From DATFAS01 sp035254305 (lineage in GTDB: Bacteria > Bacillota > Bacilli > Aneurinibacillales > RAOX-1): a stretch of 9,844 bases of DNA. This document shows, piece after piece, positions 1 through 5,300 of the stretch. Position numbers and translations under genes: made by a program. The DNA lies in NCBI GenBank assembly GCA_035254305.1, contig DATFAS010000011.1, positions 1 through 9,844 of the forward strand, given 5' to 3'. The notes under the pieces are model-generated. The model worked only from the letters and a program-made list of their open reading frames with translations. It searched no databases and was not told the origin of the DNA. Position 1 is the first letter of the stretch. Each line of letters opens with the position of its first letter.

Positions 1-56
1 TTTCTCCGTTTTTTTCCTAAGGACAATCCGGTATGATTAACTACTGTATCTGCCAT
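1..56 (-). CDS. Start of an unidentified gene, cut by the left window edge
   Basis: An ATG whose complement is at 54-56 opens a frame that stays open to base 1 and gives MADTVVNHTGLSLGKKRR before leaving the window. A purine-rich ribosome site (GGGAGGGAGAAAT) lies directly upstream, inside the end of the response-regulator gene. The two genes overlap by 20 bases (37-56), which suggests translational coupling in one operon. Only 18 codons are visible, so the product cannot be named. Confidence 0.6.
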   Translation of the reverse strand, partial: MADTVVNHTGLSLGKKRR

Positions 57-447
57 ATTTCTCCCTCCCTATATCCTTCAATCTCGTTTCATTTCCCTGC
101 AATTTATGAATGAGGGTCACTAGGTCCCTGGGCATAAATGGCTTAGCCAAACAATACACATGATCCAGGTTCAATTTGGAAATTTGCTCGAGAATCCGAT
201 CATGGTCCGAAATAAATACAACCGGGATATTCGGTGTATGTTGTTTCATTTCCTGAACTAGCTGTTGCCCATCTGCCCCTGAAAACAAAATATCCATAAT
301 CCATAAATCTAATTTCTTATCCGTTGTTACCGTTGCTTCTTTTTCATTACCATAAATAGAAACAACCCATCCTTCATTCCAGAAATAGTGGGTAAATAAA
401 TCACGTAAGTTCTTGTGCTTTTCAACCAAACCAATATGATAGGACAT
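37..447 (-). CDS. Stand-alone response regulator receiver domain protein
   Basis: The 136-residue product is essentially one CheY-like receiver domain with no DNA-binding or enzymatic output domain. Expected landmarks are visible: phosphoacceptor D52 in WIMD, the Ser/Thr switch at S80 (FISD), an aromatic switch at Y98 and the invariant lysine K102 in AKPF. The N-terminal acidic pocket reads VEKH (E9-K10) instead of the usual D-D pair, so metal binding or phosphorylation kinetics may differ. The start is preceded by a G-rich site (GGGGGCAAGGGG). The short tail after residue 118 is charged and overlaps the next gene on the same strand, so the two are probably coupled. No histidine kinase is in view. 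The receiver fold is clear; the pathway is unknown. Confidence 0.85.
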   Translation of the reverse strand: MSYHIGLVEKHKNLRDLFTHYFWNEGWVVSIYGNEKEATVTTDKKLDLWIMDILFSGADGQQLVQEMKQHTPNIPVVFISDHDRILEQISKLNLDHVYCLAKPFMPRDLVTLIHKLQGNETRLKDIGREKYGRYSS

Positions 448-590
448 CCCCTTGCCCCCAATAAGTAAATACGAGCATATATACTTTTGTTTATGTGAAT
501 CATTCTAGATAATAAATACGGGGAAAATATCATAGAAATATGTGAAATTGTCGAATATGCGTGTGAATCATTTTCATAAAAGATAAAAAA

Positions 591-631
591 GTGATATTAA
601 TCACATACATATAGTGACAATGAGATATAAT
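591..631 (+). promoter_or_regulatory. FNR/CRP/Rex-type palindrome and -10 box
   Basis: A perfect dyad GTGATATTAATCAC (591-604, GTGA-N6-TCAC) matches the layout of sites bound by CRP/FNR-family regulators and also resembles Rex sites. A perfect TATAAT (626-631) follows, with no convincing -35 box at 17-18 bases. With a start near 638, the dyad centre (597.5) falls at about -40.5, the classic class II activator position. This supports an activator-dependent, probably oxygen- or redox-controlled promoter. Which regulator binds is inference. Confidence 0.55.
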
Positions 632-637
632 AAAATT

Positions 638-704
638 AATTCCAACTGCGGTCCCCTAGCCGCAAGTAACACTGTTAACAGCGCCTTTGGCGCTTATTTT
701 TTTC
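638..704 (+). ncRNA. Candidate small regulatory RNA (about 66 nt)
   Basis: Between an activator-type promoter and an intrinsic terminator there is no ORF of useful length with a ribosome site. The transcript would fold a 5-bp stem TGCGG/CCGCA (647-651 with 660-664) whose 8-base loop is TCCCCTAG, then a palindrome CTGTTAACAG (672-681), then the terminator hairpin. A C-rich exposed loop is typical of Firmicutes sRNAs that pair with Shine-Dalgarno sequences, such as RsaE/RoxS, but the sequence does not look like those RNAs as I remember them. The 5' end is estimated from the -10 box. Confidence 0.5.
680..704 (+). terminator. Rho-independent terminator of the sRNA candidate
   Basis: A perfect 6-bp GC-rich stem AGCGCC (680-685) and GGCGCT (689-694) with a TTT loop is followed by TATTTTTTTC. 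It reads out on the plus strand, where no protein gene lies upstream in this gap, so it implies a short untranslated transcript. Confidence 0.8.
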
Positions 705-713
705 TCCACAAAA

Positions 714-742
714 AATAAAAAAACGAGCCTTAAAGACCCGTT
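714..742 (-). terminator. Rho-independent terminator of the 58-residue gene
   Basis: On the minus strand AACGGG pairs with CTCGTT (one G-U) around a 9-base loop and is followed by a run of seven T. It lies just after the stop codon at 758 and faces the plus-strand terminator at 680-704. Confidence 0.65.
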
Positions 743-757
743 TCTAATAAATAACTA

Positions 758-934
758 CTACTCTACACTATTTTCTTCTACCTGCGAGACTGTTGTCCCC
801 TCAGTTTGTTGAGCTATATTATACTCCCCAGAATTATTATCTAGCCCTATAGGTGTTCCAAAGTACAAATCCGCCATCAACGACTGTTCAACAGAATCTG
901 GATGAAGCTGCTGTCTTTGTACCGGTTTTGCCAT
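758..934 (-). CDS. Small hypothetical protein, 58 residues
   Basis: I chose the ATG at 934 (MAKPVQRQQ...) because AAGGGGGTGAAGAAT, a strong ribosome site, stands directly before it. An upstream in-frame ATG would add eleven residues without a comparable site. The product is hydrophilic, rich in Q, E, S and N, without Cys or a membrane segment, and ends in an acidic tail (VEENSVE). I do not recognise the family. It has its own terminator and a leader containing a small hairpin (CCCAA/TTGGG, 963-975) and a 9-bp direct repeat. Size and genomic company would fit a small sporulation or stress protein, but nothing in the sequence proves this. Confidence 0.6.
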   Translation of the reverse strand: MAKPVQRQQLHPDSVEQSLMADLYFGTPIGLDNNSGEYNIAQQTEGTTVSQVEENSVE

Positions 935-979
935 ATTCTTCACCCCCTTTGATATAAGGATGCCCAACTTTTGGGATAT

Positions 980-1007
980 GACCCCTATAAACTTAGAAGA
1001 CCCCTAT
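980..1007 (-). repeat. Direct repeat GACCCCTAT upstream of the 58-residue gene
   Basis: GACCCCTAT occurs at 980-988 and again at 999-1007, a 19-bp period or about two helical turns. It lies 46-73 bases upstream of the start at 934, where an activator or repressor site would sit. No regulator can be named. Confidence 0.4.
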
Positions 1008-1066
1008 TAAAATAAAGGATTGCTTGACTAACACCAAGCGCTTATGGCTTTCCTATTCCTATCCGC

Positions 1067-1109
1067 AAAAAAAGCTCCGAATCACAGCATCCTGTGCATT
1101 CAGAGCTTT
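1067..1109 (-). terminator. Rho-independent terminator of the DUF2269-type gene
   Basis: On the minus strand a long stem, AAAGCTC...CACAG with CTGTG...GAGCTTT, carries a few mismatches and a GATG loop, and ends in a run of seven T. It begins four bases after the stop codon at 1113. Confidence 0.8.
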
Positions 1110-1112
1110 CCT

Positions 1113-1565
1113 CTACGGCTTTAAAATCATAAGTATGGTAATAAGAATGAAAATGACCGCAATAGCTATCTCAACAGGTATCATCCTTCGATACAAACGG
1201 TAATATTCTTCAGGAATTTCTTCACCTTTATGTGTTTGTACTAACTCTAGGATCGGCTTCATAATCGGTCTCAACCAAATTGGTCCGATAATGAAGAAAA
1301 TAATGATTAGAAGCGCTGAAATTTGCACCCAAGCTAAATTAAATAAATTATGTCGTAAAGCACCCATAGTCAATCCTGATATTAACAACGATATCGTACC
1401 AACGACTGCATAGAAGTGTACTTTATTAAAAATTTCATAAGAGAATCTTAGCTCCTGCATATTCTTCCCCATTCGAATAATAGCGGAAAGAATAAACAAT
1501 GATCCTACACCAAAAATAGCCGAAAATATGTGAACAACCACTAAAAACGAATATACATTATCCAT
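1113..1565 (-). CDS. DUF2269-type integral membrane protein
   Basis: The preferred start gives 150 residues and has AAGGAG eight to nine bases upstream. A longer frame from an ATG at 1634 adds 23 polar residues but has no properly spaced ribosome site. Four hydrophobic segments are visible at about residues 4-30, 50-70, 78-98 and 131-148. The first holds HIFSAIFGVGSL, the His-containing signature expected in DUF2269 membrane proteins, whose function is not established. A charged loop (residues 99-129) precedes the last helix. A TATAAT box at 1652-1657 (minus) with a poor -35 may be its promoter. The gene is monocistronic, with a strong terminator behind it. Family assignment is from memory of the motif. 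Confidence 0.7.
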   Translation of the reverse strand: MDNVYSFLVVVHIFSAIFGVGSLFILSAIIRMGKNMQELRFSYEIFNKVHFYAVVGTISLLISGLTMGALRHNLFNLAWVQISALLIIIFFIIGPIWLRPIMKPILELVQTHKGEEIPEEYYRLYRRMIPVEIAIAVIFILITILMILKP

Positions 1566-1741
1566 AGGACCGTCTCCTTTATTAATCACCATATTTACAG
1601 TACTAAAATAATCCTTAAATTTCAACTTGTCCATCCTTATTTTTCAAATTCATTATAAAAACCATAAGAATATAGAAAATGGGTAGTCGCCCAAATATCT
1701 CTTCCTATAGGCGAATACACACTCCAAGCCTACTTCCCTTA

Positions 1742-1750
1742 CATACAGTA
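1742..1750 (+). promoter_or_regulatory. SigK/SigE-like -10 element before the YjcZ-type gene
   Basis: CATACAGTA fits the SigK -10 consensus CATAnnnTA and the SigE -10 CATACAnT. A possible -35 AC (1721-1722) is 18 bases away, slightly long. The element lies about 30 bases before the start of a sporulation-type micro-protein, which makes mother-cell expression plausible. Confidence 0.45.
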
Positions 1751-1780
1751 TAGGAATTCAAAAATAAAGGGGTGTTGTTC

Positions 1781-1879
1781 ATGAGCCTATTTTCTGGTGG
1801 ATTTTGTGAGGATAATTTCTTTGTGATTATCTTAGTCCTTTTCATCCTCTTAGTCATCGTTGGTGCTGGTGAAAATTAA
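1781..1879 (+). CDS. YjcZ-type sporulation micro-protein, 32 residues
   Basis: The short frame starts at ATG 1781 after an excellent ribosome site (AAAGGGG, eight bases away) and ends at TAA 1877-1879. It encodes MSLFSGGFCEDNF, then a single hydrophobic helix (FVIILVLFILLVIVG), then AGEN. This Gly-rich N-terminus plus one C-terminal helix is the pattern of the YjcZ family of tiny sporulation proteins of Bacillales, which are abundant in spore preparations and have no settled biochemical role. The Cys and the acidic pair (residues 9-11) before the helix are less usual. A mother-cell-type -10 lies upstream and a hairpin terminator follows. Confidence 0.75.
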   Translation: MSLFSGGFCEDNFFVIILVLFILLVIVGAGEN

Positions 1880-1905
1880 TCTATCTTAAACCTTACCAAA
1901 TACAA

Positions 1906-1931
1906 AAGAGACCTTCAAGTTGAGGTCTCTT
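1906..1931. terminator. Hairpin terminator between converging genes
   Basis: AAGAGACCT (1906-1914) pairs perfectly with AGGTCTCTT (1923-1931) around an 8-base loop. The T-rich tail is modest on both strands. It probably ends the plus-strand micro-protein transcript and the minus-strand transcript whose stop is at 1945. Confidence 0.65.
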
Positions 1932-1944
1932 CTCCATTATTAAT

Positions 1945-2520
1945 CTATTTTCTCTTTACTCCAAATACACCCTTGGCTAACCAGGGAGGATTAATCTTTC
2001 CCTTTTTATTTTGGGGAGTTGTTTTCTGTATTGGTCCCTGTGGAATTTCGGTCTCCTCTTTCTTCTCGTCAAGGTCTACTCTTAAATTATTTTCAACTAT
2101 AGAGTATAAATCGCATTGAATTTGTTCCCTATACATTTCATTTTTGAATGTCTGGGCACTTATAAGACTTATTGCTGCCTCCACACTCGATCTCATCTGC
2201 CCATCTAAATCCTCGTTTTGCTTCATCCATTCATCTGGATAAGTATTCTTTAGCCGTTTTTTCTTTTCTGTGAGTATCTTTTGCATTTTACAGACCTTGG
2301 AAATCATATCCATTATCTGATATTCAAATATCCGATTGAACGCTTGATTCGTTTTCCATGTTTCTCTCTCACTAACAGCTTTAATCATTCTATTAATCGA
2401 TTGCAACAACCAACATATAGCAAGCTGTGTCTGTACACTTGATTCAGAAAAGGGAGCTCGACTTTGGTTTCTATGCGGAACATGGTTACCAGTAAAAATC
2501 GCCCTCATCCCCATCGTCAA
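1945..2520 (-). CDS. Hypothetical protein coupled to a spore-type helical protein gene
   Basis: The frame encodes up to 191 residues and overlaps the end of the preceding minus-strand gene by 35 bases. Three in-frame ATGs (2520, 2514, 2508) cluster in a GATGACGATGGGGATGAGG stretch with no separate ribosome site, so initiation probably depends on translation of the upstream gene. The middle (about residues 30-145) is predicted to be largely helical with coiled-coil character (IMDMISKVCKMQKIL, KKKRL). The C-terminus is basic and ends in VFGVKRK. I cannot place it in a family, and similarity to the neighbouring helical family is at most vague. Position suggests it acts with the product of 2486-2947. 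It has 191-residue coding length and no stop interruptions, so it is likely real. Confidence 0.6.
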   Translation of the reverse strand: MTMGMRAIFTGNHVPHRNQSRAPFSESSVQTQLAICWLLQSINRMIKAVSERETWKTNQAFNRIFEYQIMDMISKVCKMQKILTEKKKRLKNTYPDEWMKQNEDLDGQMRSSVEAAISLISAQTFKNEMYREQIQCDLYSIVENNLRVDLDEKKEETEIPQGPIQKTTPQNKKGKINPPWLAKGVFGVKRK

Positions 2521-2947
2521 ATTTCAAGGTTTCTTTTTCAGTAAAATCATTCTTCTCTAGACCACTCTCTATATTAAAACTACTTTCTTCAATTATTACG
2601 CTATCTTCCCATAGGGAATCCTTTTCAACGAATGGAAAAGAAAGCTCCTGTTCCATTTTATGTATATCTATTTGTATGATGGCGTCTAGTTTTCTCAGTA
2701 ACAACCATTCTGTCATCAATAGAGAATCCATCATTTTGTTAACTGTTTCGTTAAATAACAAAATTTCTTTCGTAGAAGGATTGGAGGGAAATTCTAGATT
2801 TTTTCCTACAAAAGCTTTGATCTTCCCCGCTTCTGCACGAAGTATACTAGAAACCGCCGTTTCTTCTAGGGCAATAGATTCTAGTAGGTCTACAATCGTA
2901 CGTTTAAGTGATGAATGCTGAATGCCCTCTGGTATTTGGCTATTCAT
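2486..2947 (-). CDS. Divergent member of the spore-surface-type helical protein family
   Basis: This 153-residue protein carries the family core in weakened form: IVDLLESIALEE (residues 18-29), AEAGKIKA (39-45), then after a variable linker a second helix pair ending WLLLRKLDAII (81-91), matching MLLQFKLEDVI of its neighbours. It lacks the MSMPQIP leader and instead begins MNSQIPEGIQ. The extra C-terminal part (92-153) is acidic and ends DDGDEGDFYW. A strong ribosome site (GGGGGGAGATA) precedes the ATG at 2947. The next gene overlaps its end. Function is inferred only from family and context: assembly into, or anchoring on, the spore surface. Confidence 0.7.
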   Translation of the reverse strand: MNSQIPEGIQHSSLKRTIVDLLESIALEETAVSSILRAEAGKIKAFVGKNLEFPSNPSTKEILLFNETVNKMMDSLLMTEWLLLRKLDAIIQIDIHKMEQELSFPFVEKDSLWEDSVIIEESSFNIESGLEKNDFTEKETLKFDDGDEGDFYW

Positions 2948-2987
2948 TATCTCCCCCCTTATCCCCTTATTGATAGAATTATCTTAG

Positions 2988-3027
2988 AACACATTCCTAT
3001 ATCATCCTATGTGTTGGATAGGACGAT
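2988..3027 (-). repeat. Overlapping inverted repeats in the gap between two minus-strand family genes
   Basis: AACACAT (2988-2994) pairs with ATGTGTT (3009-3015), and separately ATCATCCTAT pairs with ATAGGACGAT (one mismatch) around GTGTTGG. The two hairpins share bases and exclude each other. There is no T run, so a simple terminator is unlikely. An operator or an RNA leader structure for the 2486-2947 gene is possible. Confidence 0.4.
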
Positions 3028-3069
3028 TATTACTAGCCTGTAGCCTAACAGATCCCCAGGTTCCTTACG

Positions 3070-3408
3070 CTATTCCTCACATTCTTCATCACTACAGTCC
3101 TCATCTTCACAATCCTCTTCTACCTCATTACAAGCAAATTTAATCACATCTTCAAGCTTGAACTGAAGGAGCATCTGCTTTTTGATCACATTTCTTAGTG
3201 TTCTCTCCACACTATTATTGATCTTCAGGATATCTGCGAGGGAGGAATGTTCCATCTTCAAGACCTTTTGTATCTTTTCCCCTTCAGCATTCATGATATG
3301 CGATAAACTGATCTCTTCCAGAGCAATCGATGCTAACAGTAGATTGATTACTTTTCCCCTTTTTAGATTAATATGTGGGGTAATGTCAGGAATATTTGGC
3401 ATTGACAT
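3070..3408 (-). CDS. Spore-surface-type helical protein with acidic Cys-rich tail
   Basis: The 112-residue product begins MSMPNIPDITPHINL, then NLLLASIALEE (about residues 22-32) and NAEGEKIQ, a linker, and KKQMLLQFKLEDVI, so it is a clear paralogue of the plus-strand proteins at 3601, 4480 and 4883. Its tail is distinctive: the last 17 residues are almost only D and E with three evenly spaced Cys, plus one Cys before it. Such a tail could bind metal or cross-link through disulfides. GGGAGGG seven bases before the ATG is a strong ribosome site. The gene is divergent from the plus-strand members across a 192-base gap. Localisation to the spore is inference. Confidence 0.75.
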   Translation of the reverse strand: MSMPNIPDITPHINLKRGKVINLLLASIALEEISLSHIMNAEGEKIQKVLKMEHSSLADILKINNSVERTLRNVIKKQMLLQFKLEDVIKFACNEVEEDCEDEDCSDEECEE

Positions 3409-3464
3409 GTTTTTTCCCTCCCAGACTTATATCCTTTCCTCACAATATATAAGGATCGGCTTAT

Positions 3465-3491
3465 CCATTATGCCTAAATTTACACATTTAT
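3465..3491 (-). promoter_or_regulatory. Possible SigE-like promoter for the minus-strand family genes
   Basis: On the minus strand ATA (3489-3491) and CATAATGG (3465-3472) are 16 bases apart, resembling SigE (ATA, then CATACAAT). It lies about 57 bases before the start at 3408. The -10 matches only in part, so this is tentative. Confidence 0.3.
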
Positions 3492-3537
3492 CCTGATAGA
3501 CAATCATTCGGCATAAAACTTAGGCGTTTTACCCTTT

Positions 3538-3567
3538 CACAACATACATGCTCCATGACATATGATA
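3538..3567 (+). promoter_or_regulatory. SigK-type promoter for the plus-strand cluster
   Basis: CACA (3538-3541) and CATATGATA (3559-3567) are 17 bases apart, which matches the SigK consensus (mACm, N16-17, CATAnnnTA) at every fixed position. A start near 3575 leaves a short leader with a GGAGGG ribosome site before ATG 3601. SigK acts in the mother cell late in sporulation, when coat and exosporium genes are made. Confidence 0.55.
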
Positions 3568-3600
3568 GACCATCCAGAAGGAAAGGAGGGCTAAATAACC

Positions 3601-4395
3601 ATGTCAATGCCGCAAATCCCTACCATTGTCTCAGGAACGATTAATATTACCAGAGAAGAAGTTATTAATCTGCTACTTGCCTCTATTGCGATGGAAGAAC
3701 TAAGTCTAGCTCATATCGTGAATACGGAAGCCGAAAAATTACAAGCGGTATTAGGCACATTGCCAGGTGGACCTTCTACTGTTCATGCAACTACCTTTAC
3801 TGATTTACTCACCATCGACCGTAGCGTTAGTAAAATTTTGCGGGATGTCATTAAGAAAGAGATGCTCTTGCAATTTAAACTAGAGGATGTCATTTCCATT
3901 CTCCCACAACCGACACCGACACCTACGCCTACTCCAACACCCACACCTACTCCAACGCCAACACCAGAATGTGAATGCACAGGCTCAATCATCCTTGGGA
4001 GAAGGAGAAATACATCAGCGGTATCCGTAAGATTCACACCCCCAGACCAGTCCTTTGTGGGAAGATTGAGTGGTAGAATTAGGGTTTGCGAAAATTGCAG
4101 TCTTCAGAATTCCCAAATCAATTACAACTTTAATTCCAGAGGAACAACCCTACAGTTCGACTCTCAGACTATACAATCAACTCGTTGTAATAAACAATGC
4201 GGTATATTGGTCGTCGAAGGACAGGGAAGGGCTACAGGAACTGGCTTTAACAATGAGGACGTCTATTTCATTCTCACCTTTAATCAGAGTATGAATCAAT
4301 TAACCTTAGTATTAACGGAGCTCGACAACCACTCAAATATTCTATATACAGGTGTTACTTCAGGCACCGTCACCGTTTGCCCCTGCAACCCTTAG
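3601..4395 (+). CDS. Modular spore-surface-type protein: helical domain, Pro-Thr hinge, Cys-paired domain
   Basis: Three parts are visible in the 264 residues. Residues 1-100 are the cluster's shared helical domain (MSMPQIP leader, LLLASIAMEE, AEKLQAVLG, KKEMLLQFKLEDVI). Residues 104-122 are an uninterrupted (Pro-Thr)9-Pro hinge. Residues 123-264 form a polar, Gly/Ser/Asn/Thr-rich and apparently beta-stranded domain with exactly eight Cys in four close pairs: C124/C126, C163/C166, C196/C200 and C260/C262. There is no signal peptide or membrane helix, as expected for a protein laid onto the spore from the mother cell. The layout recalls exosporium filament proteins such as BclA, with an anchoring N-terminus, a repetitive stalk and a globular tip, although no collagen repeat is present. 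It follows a SigK-type promoter and a GGAGGG site. The role is inferred; the C-terminal domain is not one I recognise. Confidence 0.75.
   Translation: MSMPQIPTIVSGTINITREEVINLLLASIAMEELSLAHIVNTEAEKLQAVLGTLPGGPSTVHATTFTDLLTIDRSVSKILRDVIKKEMLLQFKLEDVISILPQPTPTPTPTPTPTPTPTPTPECECTGSIILGRRRNTSAVSVRFTPPDQSFVGRLSGRIRVCENCSLQNSQINYNFNSRGTTLQFDSQTIQSTRCNKQCGILVVEGQGRATGTGFNNEDVYFILTFNQSMNQLTLVLTELDNHSNILYTGVTSGTVTVCPCNP
3910..3966 (+). repeat. Pro-Thr coding repeat (nine PT units plus P)
   Basis: The stretch encodes nine consecutive Pro-Thr dipeptides and a closing Pro. All four Pro codons and three Thr codons are mixed, so the DNA is not a pure repeat. That suggests selection on the protein rather than a fresh slippage expansion. 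Thr-Pro stretches of this sort are stiff spacers and frequent O-glycosylation sites. Confidence 0.85.
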
Positions 4396-4479
4396 GATTC
4401 CCACCCCGTGTTGCACCAAACAAAAAGGATAACGCCTGTATAAAAATACATTGTGTAAATAATAGGAGGCTAATCAACT

Positions 4480-4797
4480 ATGTCAATGCCACAAATCCCC
4501 ACGCTTGTGACTGGAACAATTAATATTACAAGAACGGAAGTTATCAATATGTTACTTGCATCGATCGCGATGGAGGAACTAGCCCTAGCCCACATTGTCA
4601 ATGCTGAAGCAGAAAAAATCCAATCCGCCCTCGGTACATTGACCCCCGCAGGTACTCATGTTACCCCTACTACATTCCATGATCTCATCGATCTTGATCG
4701 CAGTGTGGATAAAGTATTGCGTGACGTCATCAAAAAAGAAATGCTTCTTCAATTCAAACTTGAAGACATCGTTGATAACCTACTTGATACTGAATAA
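4480..4797 (+). CDS. Spore-surface-type helical protein, 105 residues
   Basis: This is the shared helical domain alone: leader MSMPQIPTLVTG, helix core VINMLLASIAMEELALAHIV (residues 21-40), NAEAEKIQSALGTL, a variable linker (55-65) and KKEMLLQFKLEDIV. It has no Cys and no extension. It differs from the next gene at only eight of 105 positions, a recent tandem duplication. AGGAGG stands ten bases before the ATG. No terminator is visible between it and the flanking plus-strand genes, so it may be co-transcribed with 3601-4395. I infer a structural role in the spore surface from family and context. Confidence 0.8.
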   Translation: MSMPQIPTLVTGTINITRTEVINMLLASIAMEELALAHIVNAEAEKIQSALGTLTPAGTHVTPTTFHDLIDLDRSVDKVLRDVIKKEMLLQFKLEDIVDNLLDTE

Positions 4798-4882
4798 TGA
4801 CAGGATTCTAACCTAGTTCTATTCAGCTGGCTTTTCTTAAAACCAAATACATTACTTCACTTACAAAGGAGATTAAAATAAA

Positions 4883-5200
4883 ATGTCAATGCCTCAAATC
4901 CCTACACTCGTAACAGGTACAATTAACATTACTAGAACAGAAGTTATCAATATTCTACTTGCATCCATTGCAATGGAAGAGCTAGCCTTAGCTCATATCG
5001 TTAATGCTGAAGCAGAAAAAATCCAATCTGCTCTTGGTACCTTAGCCTCCCCAGGAGTTCATGTTCCACCTTCTACATTCCATGATCTACTCGATCTTGA
5101 TCGTAGTGTAGATAAGGTATTGCGTGACGTCATCAAAAAAGAAATGCTTCTTCAATTCAAGCTTGAAGACATCGTTGATAACCTACTCGATACAGAGTAA
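4883..5200 (+). CDS. Spore-surface-type helical protein, 105 residues, tandem copy
   Basis: A near-identical paralogue of the preceding gene with 97 of 105 residues the same. Seven of the eight differences lie in residues 55-70 (for example TPAGTHVTPT against ASPGVHVPPS), and both helical halves are almost unchanged. AAAGGAGATT precedes the ATG. It is the last plus-strand member before a strong terminator. The constant helices and variable linker suggest that the helices make conserved contacts, perhaps with one another or with a coat scaffold. Confidence 0.8.
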   Translation: MSMPQIPTLVTGTINITRTEVINILLASIAMEELALAHIVNAEAEKIQSALGTLASPGVHVPPSTFHDLLDLDRSVDKVLRDVIKKEMLLQFKLEDIVDNLLDTE

Positions 5201-5260
5201 ATTTATTAAAAAGGGTACACCAACTGCACCCCAGCTTATAAATTCTTATTCATGAACGAA

Positions 5261-5296
5261 AACTGACATGTCAAGGTACATGTCAGTTTTTTTATT
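5261..5296. terminator. Bidirectional terminator between the cluster and the glycosyltransferase
   Basis: AACTGACATGT (5261-5271) pairs perfectly with ACATGTCAGTT (5278-5288) around CAAGGT. It is followed by a run of T on the plus strand and by TTTTCG on the minus strand. It ends the plus-strand cluster and probably also the minus-strand gene with its stop at 5301. Confidence 0.8.
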
Positions 5297-5300
5297 TATA

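Noticed and set aside
494..572. Repeated TGTGAATCATT (494-504 and 562-572) as further FNR sites
   Set aside because: Each has only one good half-site and wrong spacing to the second half, so they are noted as possible half-sites but not called.
2676..3496. Plus-strand frames opposite the minus-strand family genes
   Set aside because: Antisense shadows of genes with clear paralogues; no initiation signals.
3910..3966. CRISPR or other DNA repeat array at the Pro-Thr stretch
   Set aside because: The period is 6 bases with mixed codons in one open frame, so it is protein-coding; no spacer-repeat pattern exists anywhere in the window.
3783..4037. Minus-strand frame rich in Gly-Val repeats
   Set aside because: It is the antisense of the Pro-Thr hinge; no ribosome site, and the plus-strand frame has clear domain structure.
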